Below, piece by piece: positions 42,225-51,552 of a DNA stretch of 64,000 nucleotides. The position numbers and the translations under genes were made by a program. Every line of letters begins with the position of its first letter. Within the stretch, counting starts at the first letter, position 1. The stretch comes from Halieaceae bacterium (GTDB lineage Bacteria; Pseudomonadota; Gammaproteobacteria; Pseudomonadales; Halieaceae). The DNA lies in assembly GCA_902520195.1 (NCBI GenBank), contig CABYND010000008.1:1-64000 (forward strand). The letters are read 5' to 3'. The notes under the pieces are model-generated. The model worked only from the letters and a program-made list of their open reading frames with translations, was not told the origin of the DNA and ran no database searches.

Positions 42225-43616
42225 CTAGAGCACCCCCAACACATCAGCCAGTAAAACATCCATATTGGCTCGCGACTCGTTAAGGGTGAGCCCAAGTCGG
42301 ACCACGACCAGCTCTTCCTCTGGAATTACAACTACGAATTGACCGGAATTGCCGCCAGCATGAAAGGTGTTTTCGGGTGCACTGGGGAACGCCTGGTGTC
42401 CGGTGTTGAGCCAAAACCCGAGACCATATATCTCGCCGCTTTTTGCGGTGCCAGGTGTGACAGCTTGCCGTTGCCACTGTTGGCTGATTACGTCACTCCG
42501 CCCGTGCCAGGCATCCAGCCATAGCTGACCCATGCGCGCCCAATCTCTCGCTGTAAGGTACGCATAGCTAGAACCCACCTGCACACCGCTGGCGTCGGGT
42601 TCAAGCACGACGGCTTGAAGTGCGAGGGACTCAATAAACTGAGCCTTGATCCAGTCAGGGTAGGGCTCTCCACCTAACGACTGCTGCCACATCAAGGAAG
42701 CGGTATTGATGTCACCACTGGAATAGGCCCATTGCTCTCCTGGCGTGTGAGCATGGCCGGTATCTGGCGCCGACCACCACATACGCGGTTGCCGATAGAG
42801 CATGTCGGTTACGTCGTCACCGGGGAAATAACGTTCCGAGAAATCAAAGCCGGTGGTCATCGACAGCAAGTGCCGTAATGTGAGGACCGGGTTAACTTTG
42901 TCGAGGGTTTCGGCATCGGTACCCGCCGCTTGCAGCGCATTCACCACGGACCCGTCCAAATCCAGCTTGCCTTGATCGACTTGGCGCCCGATAAACGTCG
43001 CCATCAGGCTCTTGCTCATCGACCAGCCCTGCATTGGCGTCGTATTCATAACGGGTGCTCCGTACCGCTCTGCAACCATTTCGCCGCGATGCCTGACGAT
43101 GACGGCGAGGGTATTCCGTCCCCCTTCCGGCGGTTCGGCAAAGGCGGTGTCCAGAGCAGATTGCAGTGCCGGCTTCTCCCCCGCATGTACAGCCGGCGCG
43201 GCGTGAGTGATGGGTGCCAGCGCCGCGCCGGCGCTAAAGGGATGCGTTGAGGTGCCATCAGCAGCAGCCACAAAAGGAAATAGTGGTGCATGATCCGGCG
43301 TGACGAGCGTGCAGCCGTAGCCTCGTCGGTGCCGTGCAGTCACCTCTTGTCCCAGCATGCGAGCCGCCACCTCCCGATGACCGTAATTGACCTCATAGCC
43401 GAGTAATTTTGCGAGGGGCTCGACAGTGGCAAGGCGCGGCAGTACATCCGTCTCAAGGACAAACTGCTCCGGTAGTCGCGCCACAAACATACCCGAGCAA
43501 ATTTGCTTGGCGGCATAGCCCGCGCCAACGCTGCCTGCTTGTAGCGTTAAGCGATGCGTCAGCACAATAGCCGCGATCACTCCTAGCGCCGCGAGGAGTT
43601 TCAGCACACCCTTCAT
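42225..43616 (-). CDS. Serine hydrolase, class C beta-lactamase family
   Basis: 463 residues with an N-terminal membrane anchor or signal (KLLAALGVIAAIVLTHRL) and a C-terminal beta-lactamase/transpeptidase-like domain. Catalytic SMSK is at 199-202 (GWSMSKSLMATF), the second motif is the YSS of WAYSSGDIN, and the third is HAGGNSG. Such proteins act as esterases or peptidases of unknown substrate (6-aminohexanoate hydrolase and EstB relatives). ATG 43616 has AGGAC upstream; the in-frame start at 43670 is less likely. Its 3' end faces the plus-strand Pho array at 42074, so a PhoB-driven transcript would run antisense into it. Confidence 0.83.
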   Translation of the reverse strand: MKGVLKLLAALGVIAAIVLTHRLTLQAGSVGAGYAAKQICSGMFVARLPEQFVLETDVLPRLATVEPLAKLLGYEVNYGHREVAARMLGQEVTARHRRGYGCTLVTPDHAPLFPFVAAADGTSTHPFSAGAALAPITHAAPAVHAGEKPALQSALDTAFAEPPEGGRNTLAVIVRHRGEMVAERYGAPVMNTTPMQGWSMSKSLMATFIGRQVDQGKLDLDGSVVNALQAAGTDAETLDKVNPVLTLRHLLSMTTGFDFSERYFPGDDVTDMLYRQPRMWWSAPDTGHAHTPGEQWAYSSGDINTASLMWQQSLGGEPYPDWIKAQFIESLALQAVVLEPDASGVQVGSSYAYLTARDWARMGQLWLDAWHGRSDVISQQWQRQAVTPGTAKSGEIYGLGFWLNTGHQAFPSAPENTFHAGGNSGQFVVVIPEEELVVVRLGLTLNESRANMDVLLADVLGVL

Positions 43617-43722
43617 TATTGGAGTCCTATGAAAGATATCAGGCGACGGAGGCTGAGCTAGGCGTCTCATAAAGTCCAGCTTTGTTAGAAATGCGATTCA
43701 TTGCCGTGCTCGCTGACAAACG

Positions 43723-43757
43723 GGTTCACACGGCTGTCATGTTCCCAGCGATATACT
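43723..43757 (+). promoter_or_regulatory. Candidate Pho box and -10 of the PiT gene
   Basis: GGTTCAC and CTGTCAT are 11 bp apart (43723-43740), followed after 11 bases by TATACT (43752-43757), a good -10. The second half-site is perfect, the first weak. It is 33 bases before the transporter start. Confidence 0.55.
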
Positions 43758-43790
43758 GTTAGGTTAAGGAATCTGCATTGAGGACACCCG

Positions 43791-45068
43791 ATGGACGTCA
43801 TTGGGTCTTACGGGACGTTATTACTGTTATTGGCCTGCGCCTGTGGCCTGTTCATGGCCTGGGGTATTGGCGCAAACGACGTGGCGAATGCCATGGGCAC
43901 GTCGGTGGGCGCGCGCGCCTTGACCTTGAAGCAAGCGATTGTTGTGGCGGCGATCTTTGAGTTTACGGGTGCCTACCTCGCGGGTGGCGAGGTCACTTCT
44001 ACCATCCGTAAAGGGATCGTCGACCCCGGCTTGATGTCAGACACACCTGAGCTCTTGGTATACGGGATGCTGTCAGCCCTATTGGCTGCCGGCACGTGGC
44101 TGTATATTGCCAGTTTGAACGGTTGGCCTGTCTCCACGACACATTCCATTGTGGGTGCAATCGTGGGATTTGCTGCGGTCGGTATCTCGGTGGACGCGGT
44201 CGACTGGGGCCAGGTGGGCACCATTGCGGCGAGTTGGATCGTATCTCCTTTGCTGGCGGGCGGCATCGCTTTCGCGCTGTTCATTTCTGTGAGATCGCTG
44301 ATCCTCGATCAGGACGATCCGTTTGTTCGCGCGCGTCGTTATGTGCCGGTTTATATGTGGCTCGTGGGCTTTATGATCTCTATGGTCACCTTGACCAAGG
44401 GGCTTAAACATGTCGGTCTCAGAGCGGACTTGGGTTTTGGCTCAAATTTCGCCAATGCGCTCGCACTGTCCGTAGGCGTCGGCTTGGCTGTGGCGCTGGT
44501 AGGGGGGGTCTTGCTAAGCCGGCTGAAACCCAGCGGGAAAGATGAGAACTCTATTGAGAACGTTGAGCGTGTCTTCGGCATACTGATGATCTTTACTGCC
44601 TGTGCCATGGCTTTTGCACATGGGTCAAATGACGTCGCGAATGCGGTTGGACCGCTGGCTGCAGTGGTCAGCACCGTACAGTCCGGTGGGATCGTTGGTG
44701 TGACGAGCATCATGCCGTGGTGGGTCTTGGCAGTTGGCGCGGTGGGGATTGTGTTTGGTCTCTCCACCTACGGGTGGCGAGTGATTCAAACTATTGGGCG
44801 TAAAATCACAGAGTTAACCCCAAGTCGCGGTTTTGCCGCCGAACTGGCGGCTGCGACCACGGTTGTGTTGGCGTCAGCAACGGGCTTGCCCATTTCAACC
44901 ACGCACACATTGGTAGGGGCTGTATTGGGTGTAGGGTTGGCACGAGGTGTGGAGGCACTGCACCTTCCTACTATTTGGGCGATTGTATCGTCCTGGGTGG
45001 TGACGTTACCCGCCGGCGCCGGTCTGGCCATTGTCTTTTTTTACATTTTACGGTCGATCTTTGGTTAG
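43791..45068 (+). CDS. pit: PiT-family inorganic phosphate transporter
   Basis: Inner-membrane phosphate symporter (metal-phosphate/H+ or Na+ type), 425 residues with about ten helices. The duplicated PiT signature is visible in both halves: GANDVANAMGTSVGARALT near the N-terminus and GSNDVANAVGPLAAV near residue 280; each half also has PISTTHTLVGA / PVSTTHSIVGA. Followed 42 bases later by a PhoU-like DUF47 gene, the usual PiT partner. The upstream Pho-box-like site suggests induction by phosphate lack. Confidence 0.93.
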   Translation: MDVIGSYGTLLLLLACACGLFMAWGIGANDVANAMGTSVGARALTLKQAIVVAAIFEFTGAYLAGGEVTSTIRKGIVDPGLMSDTPELLVYGMLSALLAAGTWLYIASLNGWPVSTTHSIVGAIVGFAAVGISVDAVDWGQVGTIAASWIVSPLLAGGIAFALFISVRSLILDQDDPFVRARRYVPVYMWLVGFMISMVTLTKGLKHVGLRADLGFGSNFANALALSVGVGLAVALVGGVLLSRLKPSGKDENSIENVERVFGILMIFTACAMAFAHGSNDVANAVGPLAAVVSTVQSGGIVGVTSIMPWWVLAVGAVGIVFGLSTYGWRVIQTIGRKITELTPSRGFAAELAAATTVVLASATGLPISTTHTLVGAVLGVGLARGVEALHLPTIWAIVSSWVVTLPAGAGLAIVFFYILRSIFG

Positions 45069-45110
45069 TAAGGTATAACCCGCTAAAGTGAGAGCAAGGA
45101 GCTTAGTGTT

Positions 45111-45791
45111 ATGGCGGTTAAACCCGCAATCTCAGAAGTCATTAGTAACTCGCCACTCGCGTTGCTGGAGCGGCATGCTGGTGTCTGTGTGGATTGCGTG
45201 GAGCGTCTGCCGTTGTACTTTGAAGAGGCTCAAGCGGGGCGCTGGGGTCGCGCGGGTGAGGTGCGAGAAGACATCTGCCGATTTGAGGGTCTGGCAGATG
45301 AACTCAAGCAGGAGGTTCGCAGCAACTTGCCCCGCGGACTGTGGATGTCTGTGTCCCGGGCAGACCTGCTTGAACTGGTGCGTGTTCAGGACAAGATGGC
45401 CAACGGTGTCAAAGAGGTATCGGGTATCTCATTAGGCCGTCAGTTAGCTTTTCCTGCGCCATTAACGACTGACCTCAGAGAATTTATAGACGTTGTGGTG
45501 GATGTGAGCCGTACCGTCGTGAAAATTATCGGTGCGACGCGAGAGCTATCTCGGTCGGCTTTTGGCACCCGTCAGACCAATGTCATCCTCAGTTTTGTTT
45601 CACAGGTCGAAGCGGGTGAGCGCCGCAGCGACGATCTCCAAGCCGCACTGCGTGCCAAGCTACAGGAGTGCGAGGCAGAGCTGTCGCCGGTCGACGCCAT
45701 CTTCCTCTATCAGTTGCTGGCCGGTATCGGAGACATTGCCGACAATGCAGAGAAGGTGGCACACCGCGCCCAGTTTATCGCCACGAGCTGA
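45111..45791 (+). CDS. PhoU-like DUF47 protein (PiT accessory)
   Basis: Cytosolic all-helical protein, 226 residues, family TIGR00153/DUF47 as YkaA. Features: SPLALLERHAGVCVDCVERLPLYFEEA near the start and a C-terminal LLAGIGDIADNAEKVAHRAQ, which resembles the PhoU metal-binding ExxxD pattern (GDIADNAE). AGGAG precedes the ATG at nine bases. Location after the PiT gene fits its role as regulator of that transporter. Confidence 0.87.
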   Translation: MAVKPAISEVISNSPLALLERHAGVCVDCVERLPLYFEEAQAGRWGRAGEVREDICRFEGLADELKQEVRSNLPRGLWMSVSRADLLELVRVQDKMANGVKEVSGISLGRQLAFPAPLTTDLREFIDVVVDVSRTVVKIIGATRELSRSAFGTRQTNVILSFVSQVEAGERRSDDLQAALRAKLQECEAELSPVDAIFLYQLLAGIGDIADNAEKVAHRAQFIATS

Positions 45792-45852
45792 GGACTTTTG
45801 GGTTTCTTTTGAGGGCCCCGCAGAAACCCAACGCCAGCGAACAACGCCTAGA

Positions 45853-47115
45853 TTAGTCGATCCTTGTGAAGCTCAGACCGATTTTCTGGTAGCCATGAGA
45901 TGCGAAGCTGGGTAGGTGCGAGAGTTCGCTCTCTGACTCATCCAGCTTGATGTCGCCAAGCCGCCCCAGTAGTTCCTCAAACGCAATCTTGGCCTCAAGC
46001 CTGGCGAGCTCTGCGCCCGCACAGAAGTGGGGACCGAAGCCAAAGCCCATGTGTGGCTTGGTGGTCGGACGATCGATGTCAAACTGCTCCGGGTTGGGGA
46101 ACACTTCTGGGTCCCAGTTGGCGCCAGCCCACATCGGGATCACCATCTCGCCGGCTTTCACCTCGACGCCCTCAATGCGGTCATCCTGGGTGGCGCGGCG
46201 GTAGGTGCACTGAATGGGCGGATCCCAGCGCAGCGCCTCTTCGACCATCGCTGGAATGTCGTCCGGGTTGTTGCGCAACCGATTCATTAAGGCATCGTCG
46301 TTCAGTAGCACCAACATAGCGTTGCCGATCAGATTGGTGGTCGTTTCATGACCCGCGAGCAGGATCTGGTCGATGATGGGCAGCAGCTCTTCGGTGGTCA
46401 GTGGCGGCTCACCATCTACCTCGGTATTCACCATGATGCTAAGCAAGTCGTCTGTTGGCTCGCGGCGCCGACCTTCAATTCTGGGCACAAAATAGTCATG
46501 GAGTTCGACCACGGCGTGGGCTACTTCGCGCCGTCGCTCATGACTTAGCAAGTCGATATTGCCAGAGATCATCAGGTCACCCCAGTGCTTGAAAGTCCAG
46601 ATATCGGCGCGATCCACGCCCAGTATGTCGGCGATCACCGTCACGGGCAGAGGCACCGCGAATTCGGGGATCAGATCGACAGAACCCCGGTCGATAAATG
46701 CATCAATCAGTTCGGTGGTGATCTCACGTATCTGTGGCTCCAGTGCGCGCACACTGCGAGGGCTTAGTGCCTTGCTGATCAGTTTGCGGTGCCGGGTGTG
46801 CTCGGGTGGGTCAGCGGTGAACAGCGCGTTAACGATGGGGTGTGCATTGGACAGTATCTCCTCGACATCGTCCTGCACCGGTTCGCTGTTGATGCCCATG
46901 TGTCGTGGGCCGCGGTCATCTTCGGTGATGGCGGATGAGTAAACGCCAGTATTTCTTGCAAGTGCCGCGAGGGTGTCATACCCCGCGACTATAGTGCCGA
47001 TGTTGGGGTCGCGCCCTACGCCACCCGCCTCGTGGAGCAAAGCATAGGCCTTATACGGGCACTCGATGTGCTCGCTGTCTGCCAGATTCATCTCAGGAGT
47101 AGTATCTTCAGCCAT
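45853..47115 (-). CDS. Cytochrome P450
   Basis: Soluble bacterial P450, 420 residues. I-helix oxygen motif AGHETTTN, K-helix EEALRW (ExxR), and heme loop FGFGPHFCAGAELARLEAK with the axial cysteine. Normal length for class I CYPs; redox partners (ferredoxin, reductase) are not in the window. ATG 47115 chosen over 47163 because the family N-terminus begins near EDTTPEMN. Substrate unknown; terpenoid, steroid or fatty acid hydroxylation are options. Convergent with the DUF47 gene. Confidence 0.9.
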   Translation of the reverse strand: MAEDTTPEMNLADSEHIECPYKAYALLHEAGGVGRDPNIGTIVAGYDTLAALARNTGVYSSAITEDDRGPRHMGINSEPVQDDVEEILSNAHPIVNALFTADPPEHTRHRKLISKALSPRSVRALEPQIREITTELIDAFIDRGSVDLIPEFAVPLPVTVIADILGVDRADIWTFKHWGDLMISGNIDLLSHERRREVAHAVVELHDYFVPRIEGRRREPTDDLLSIMVNTEVDGEPPLTTEELLPIIDQILLAGHETTTNLIGNAMLVLLNDDALMNRLRNNPDDIPAMVEEALRWDPPIQCTYRRATQDDRIEGVEVKAGEMVIPMWAGANWDPEVFPNPEQFDIDRPTTKPHMGFGFGPHFCAGAELARLEAKIAFEELLGRLGDIKLDESESELSHLPSFASHGYQKIGLSFTRID

Positions 47116-47200
47116 GGGTTTTACCGCCGCACCGATATGGAACGCAGTATAGCCATGGCTCACCGATGTTGGGCAACTCCCGTAAGGAGTGAGAGAGCGC

Positions 47201-47800
47201 TCAGTTCACGGCATTGAGCGGAAAGGCGACCGGCACAATGATTTCGTTGCGCCGCATGAAGGGCAGGGTCCAGGGTGGGTTGTATTGGTTCAGCGTGGGT
47301 TCGCCAGTGATATCGATCCCTTCCGCAATCAGAAAGCGCTGCAATTGCTGCCAATTTTCATCCGCTTTCTCTGCCGAGGCCCAGCCGCTGAATTGAATCA
47401 CCGCAGCGGTGTAGGCCGGTGCCTCCCGAAATGACACCCGCTGATCTTCTGGTTGGGGGAGATCCTTGAGTGCATATTCGGCGGGCATCATAAAGGCCAT
47501 TTCCTTCTCGCCGGCCATGGTCTGTTGCACAGGCGCGGTCATGGCGATTTTTTGTTCTTCGGCGTTACCGCCAAAGATATAACCCGCCAGCACGCGAAAA
47601 CCGCTGTCGGAATCCTCGTTCATCCCCGTGACCGCCATAATTCTCGGCGCATACGCGCGGATCTCGATCTGCTCGGCCTCCCATGCCTTTTCCACCTGGT
47701 ATACGGGCTCTTCGATGGCGATGGCTTGGGTAGTCATCACCGATGTAACGAGCGAGATGAATAGAGTTTGGATATGACTGAGATATCGAAGCTGCTGCAT
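47201..47800 (-). CDS. SOUL-family heme-binding protein
   Basis: 199 residues with an N-terminal signal (LFISLVTSVMTTQAIA) and a SOUL/HBP domain: YQVEKAWEAEQIEIRAYAPRI, IAMTAPVQQT (the most conserved block), and a C-terminal YNPPWTLPFMRRNEI. Bacterial members are periplasmic and bind heme or porphyrin with little-known function. It lies upstream of the P450 gene on the same strand (85 bases apart), so the two may be co-transcribed. Confidence 0.88.
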   Translation of the reverse strand: MQQLRYLSHIQTLFISLVTSVMTTQAIAIEEPVYQVEKAWEAEQIEIRAYAPRIMAVTGMNEDSDSGFRVLAGYIFGGNAEEQKIAMTAPVQQTMAGEKEMAFMMPAEYALKDLPQPEDQRVSFREAPAYTAAVIQFSGWASAEKADENWQQLQRFLIAEGIDITGEPTLNQYNPPWTLPFMRRNEIIVPVAFPLNAVN

Positions 47801-47987
47801 TGGTGCGTCCTTTCACACATAGGCATAGTGTGAATACGCGTAGGCGCCGTCCCGGATCAGCTTCGAGAGGTTTGAATGGTCGGCACAGATACAGTGGTAA
47901 AGCAGCCACCTTTAAAAGTGGCGTAAGCCCAATGTCTTGCTCGGTGAACCAGGCGGCCAGCGTGTCAGGCCGCTCTGGGCTTTGCCC

Positions 47988-49040
47988 TTACGCTGCTAAT
48001 ACCGCGCTGGGTGTCGAGCGCGCCAGTGCCCATTCCTCTTCGGTCATTTCGGCCTCGATATCGCTGAATAGCGGGGTAGACAGGTATCGCTCCCCGGTAT
48101 CGGGCAGCGTGCACAAGATCACGGAGCCTGGTGCCGCTCGCTGCGCCACATCCAGTGCCGCGGCAAAGGTAGCGCCGCAGGAGATGCCGCAAAAAATGCC
48201 TTCCTTTTGCGCAAGGGCCTGCGCGGTGGCAAAAGACGTATCGGCTGAAACCGGCACCACCTCGTCGATGTAACCCTTGTCGATGGATTCCTGAGTGACC
48301 AGCGGAATGAAATCCGGTGTCCAGCCCTGAATCATGTGAGGGGCCCAGGCAGGGTGGCTACCGCTGGCAGAGCCGTCCTCACGGCGCTCCTGCGCTCGGC
48401 CATCGGAGAGTAGCGCCGCGCCATCGGGCTCAGTGGTAACGATCTTGGTTTCCGGTCGCTCGGCGCGAAGCACGCGCGCGACGCCCGTCAATGTGCCGCC
48501 GGTGCCATAACCCGAGACAAAGTAATCGAGCTGCTCGCCGTCAAAGGCATCCATGATTTCACGCGCGGTGGTGCGCTCGTGGATGTCGGCATTGGCCGGG
48601 TTTTCGAATTGTCTTGCCATGAACCAGCCATTGGTTTCCGCCAGCTCCCGGCACTTGGTGACCATGCCCATGCCTTTCTCTTCCTTGGGCGTCAGGATGA
48701 CCTTGGCACCCAGAAAGCGCATCAGTTTTCGGCGCTCAACAGAGAAGGTCTCCACCATCACCGAGACAAACGGGTAGCCCTTTGAGGCGCAGACCATCGC
48801 CAAGCCGATACCGGTGTTACCAGAGGTTGCCTCAATTACGGTCTGCCCCGGCTTTAGCTCACCCGAGGCCTCCGCCGCCTCAATGATGCCCATGGCCAGT
48901 CGGTCTTTGACCGAACCTAGGGGGTTGAAGGCCTCGATCTTTGCCCACATGGTCACATGATCGGGGGCAAGGTGATTGATTTTGACGATGGGCGTGTCAC
49001 CCACGGTTTCAACGATGTTCTGAAATTTGCCGCGCGCCAT
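47988..49040 (-). CDS. cysK: Cysteine synthase A
   Basis: PLP enzyme making cysteine from O-acetylserine and sulfide. 350 residues, longer than typical CysK (about 320). PLP lysine in NPLGSVKDR, the TSGNTGIG substrate loop, and phosphate loop GTGGTLTG are all present. An insertion with GRAQERREDGSASGSHPAW near residue 215 accounts for the extra length, as seen in a subgroup of marine proteobacterial cysteine synthases. Stands alone between SOUL and a membrane hydrolase gene. Confidence 0.9.
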   Translation of the reverse strand: MARGKFQNIVETVGDTPIVKINHLAPDHVTMWAKIEAFNPLGSVKDRLAMGIIEAAEASGELKPGQTVIEATSGNTGIGLAMVCASKGYPFVSVMVETFSVERRKLMRFLGAKVILTPKEEKGMGMVTKCRELAETNGWFMARQFENPANADIHERTTAREIMDAFDGEQLDYFVSGYGTGGTLTGVARVLRAERPETKIVTTEPDGAALLSDGRAQERREDGSASGSHPAWAPHMIQGWTPDFIPLVTQESIDKGYIDEVVPVSADTSFATAQALAQKEGIFCGISCGATFAAALDVAQRAAPGSVILCTLPDTGERYLSTPLFSDIEAEMTEEEWALARSTPSAVLAA

Positions 49041-49175
49041 AGCTGTTGATGTCTTGGGTTGTTGTTTAGAAAAGAAAAATTACCTCAAGCGAAGCGGGGC
49101 AACAAGACAATTGAGATGAAGCGGCTGGTTTTGCGACGCATACTCGGTATTCATGAGTGCTGTTCGTGACCCAGG

Positions 49176-50189
49176 TTAGGGCAGTGGCACCGCGCCTCTG
49201 CCCATCAGCTGAGCCCAAAACACATTGAGCTCCTCGGCACCGGTTTCGCGCTGCACAGTCCAATCGACGTGTTCTGTCTCGTCTTTCTCGGCCTGCACTC
49301 TGATACCCCACAGTCCTTTAATTGCATTTGGGATTTGTGAGTAACGCATATCAACGATCATTGCCGCGTCTTCATCATCGAGTGCTAACCAGTCATCAGA
49401 AAACCACCGAAAGCGTTCGATGTCTTTGGCTTGTTGCGACGTCGATGTGAGAAACGGAAAATCATGGCTCGCGTTGAATTTAGCCGCCGATTCGCCTGGG
49501 AAATAGGTTGGATTGACCCCCACGCGCACAGCGTCCACATAATAGCGGTCCTCATATTCGTACAGGGCTTTCCAGACCAGCAAATTGGCAAAGCCCGGTT
49601 TTACCTCAAGCCGAATCGGCTCGTGTTGGCGATGGCTGACGATGCTTTCAGCAGCGGATAGCGCGCGTTGATGCTGCACTAAACCAAAGCCCAGATAACA
49701 TAGCGCCCAGCAAAATCCGTAGATCGCGAGCCGCGGCTGCCGCCGAACAGCAGACATCATCAAAAACAGTAGTAAAGGCAGGGTAAACAGGGGGTCAATA
49801 ACTGAGATGTTGTGCCACGCGAAGCGCGCGTCGGTCAGCGGCCAGAGTAATTGCGTGCCGTAGGTGGTGCAGGCGTCCAGCAAGCCGTGGGTACCGTAGC
49901 CCAGCGCGGCGAAAAACCAGACGCTCCTAAAAGTCAGACGTTGCCTGACCAATGGGTAGAAGACGCATGCACAGATCAGCGCGCCGACAGGGACAAAAAA
50001 CAGCGAGTGCGTGAATTGCCGGTGGTATTCCAGCGCCAGCAGGGGGTCGGTATTGGATTGGATCAACACATCCAGATCAGGGGCCATGCCGGCCAACGCA
50101 CCGATCCAGAGGGCATGGCGCAGGGTACTGGCTCTGCTACCCGATTGTGCGGCGGCAGCGCCAATCGCTGCCTGACTGAGGGGATCCAT
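49176..50189 (-). CDS. YdjM-like membrane-bound metal-dependent hydrolase (DUF457)
   Basis: 337 residues. The N-terminal part carries GALAGMAPDLDVLI, HRQFTHSLFF and GTHGLLDACTTYGTQLLWP, the conserved His/Asp residues of the LexA-binding/YdjM family, in a four-helix membrane domain; the C-terminal 150 residues are soluble and poorly conserved. Function in vivo is unknown. Divergent from the CMD-family gene at 50408. Confidence 0.82.
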   Translation of the reverse strand: MDPLSQAAIGAAAAQSGSRASTLRHALWIGALAGMAPDLDVLIQSNTDPLLALEYHRQFTHSLFFVPVGALICACVFYPLVRQRLTFRSVWFFAALGYGTHGLLDACTTYGTQLLWPLTDARFAWHNISVIDPLFTLPLLLFLMMSAVRRQPRLAIYGFCWALCYLGFGLVQHQRALSAAESIVSHRQHEPIRLEVKPGFANLLVWKALYEYEDRYYVDAVRVGVNPTYFPGESAAKFNASHDFPFLTSTSQQAKDIERFRWFSDDWLALDDEDAAMIVDMRYSQIPNAIKGLWGIRVQAEKDETEHVDWTVQRETGAEELNVFWAQLMGRGAVPLP

Positions 50190-50407
50190 AAACCTTCCGC
50201 CGTTGAACTGCGCTCCAAACAGGCTCCACCTGCTGTCTTATCTGACAGCTCACTGCAGGCGTATTGGAAGCGCGCTGGGGGCGCACCATACCAAAACCCA
50301 GTAACACGCCCCAGTATTGCGATGCGAAGTGCGTGCGCAGGGCTTGCGGTAACATCGTCCCATCGAGAAATAGGCCAAGCGTGACGCTTTACGATCGGAG
50401 GTGAGGA

Positions 50408-50971
50408 ATGAGATTAAACGCTGCGCGCATCGCGCCATTGGCTGAAGCGGATATGGCGCCCGAGTTGCTCGCGTTGCTGGGGCCTCGCTTCAAGGCGATC
50501 CCGGTGCTGAACATTTTCCGCACGCTGGCCCACGCACCCAAGGCGTTTAAGCGCTTTATGGCCTGGGGCGGTTATATCTTGTCGGATGCCAACAGCCTCA
50601 GCCCTCGGGATCGGGAGCTGGTGATTCTACGGGCAGGCTTCAATTGGAAATCTGGCTATGAATGGGCGCAGCACGTGCGTATCGGTTTGGATTGTGGTCT
50701 GACCGAGGCGGAGATTGCGCGTATCAAGACGGGGCCCGACGCACCCGAATGGGGCGACACCGATCGCGCTTTGCTCACAGCCACCGACGAGCTGACCGCC
50801 GATGCTTTTATCAGTGACGCTACCTGGGCCGCATTGGGCGAGTATTCTGAGAAACAGCGAATGGATTTAGTGATGACTGTGGCGCAGTACACGCAGGTGT
50901 CGATGATGCTGAATACGTTTGGTGTGCAGTTAGATGAGGATCTGAAACTGGATCCAGATCTGTGCTCGTGA
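50408..50971 (+). CDS. Carboxymuconolactone decarboxylase family protein
   Basis: 187 residues with the AhpD/CMD helical fold: LSPRDRELVILRAGFNWKSGYEWAQHVRIG. The CxxC pair of peroxidase-type AhpD is absent; instead the EWAQH pattern of the decarboxylase/uncharacterised branch is present. Such proteins are common beside catabolic genes and may protonate lactones or act as cofactor-free isomerases. The ATG follows GGAGGTGAGG closely, a strong ribosome site. Confidence 0.82.
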   Translation: MRLNAARIAPLAEADMAPELLALLGPRFKAIPVLNIFRTLAHAPKAFKRFMAWGGYILSDANSLSPRDRELVILRAGFNWKSGYEWAQHVRIGLDCGLTEAEIARIKTGPDAPEWGDTDRALLTATDELTADAFISDATWAALGEYSEKQRMDLVMTVAQYTQVSMMLNTFGVQLDEDLKLDPDLCS

Positions 50972-51130
50972 TCCCGCGATACTCATGGGGAGTTGAATAG
51001 TGTTGAAGCGTTTCTTTTTGCCAGGACAGCGGCACTGCCCGCATGCATCGCTCGCTGAGCAGGATGTTCGCGGGCGAGAGGGGCGATCAGGAGGCATCGT
51101 TCAGCTCGCTCAGCTGGCGCGGGAATGACG

Positions 51131-51478
51131 TCAGTCGAATATTCTCATCACGCTCTCTGGCGGCCGCCCGAGCGCCACGTCCCCGCCGTGAATCACAATC
51201 GGGCGTTCGATGAGAATGGGGTTCGCGCTCATGGCCTCTATCAAAGCCTCGTCAGCAGCGTCTTTATCAAGCCCAAGTTCTTTGAACACTTTTTCACCTC
51301 GCCTCAGCAGCTCCCAAGGCTTGATGCCAAGCTGACTTAACACCTCGGCCACTTCAGTGGTGGAGGGTGCGTCATCCAAATAGAGCCTCACAGCAGGGTT
51401 GATGCCGCGCTCTTCGAGCAGGGCCAACGTTTGGCGTGATTTGGAACAGCGTGGGTTGTGCCAGATGGTGGTCGTCAT
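51131..51478 (-). CDS. arsC: Arsenate reductase, ArsC family
   Basis: Glutaredoxin-linked arsenate reductase, 115 residues. Catalytic C11 in HNPRCSKSRQTL, and the second arginine-bearing block NPILIERPIVIHGG, match E. coli-type ArsC (the YfgD branch is also of this size). No ars regulator or efflux pump is adjacent. Divergent from the alpha/beta hydrolase at 51553 with a 74-base gap. Confidence 0.9.
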   Translation of the reverse strand: MTTTIWHNPRCSKSRQTLALLEERGINPAVRLYLDDAPSTTEVAEVLSQLGIKPWELLRRGEKVFKELGLDKDAADEALIEAMSANPILIERPIVIHGGDVALGRPPESVMRIFD

Positions 51479-51552
51479 GATGGGGATCCAAAAATTGAAA
51501 GTATGGCCTGCTTGGCCGACACTTTCGAGGGGCGCACTGGTATGACACCACG

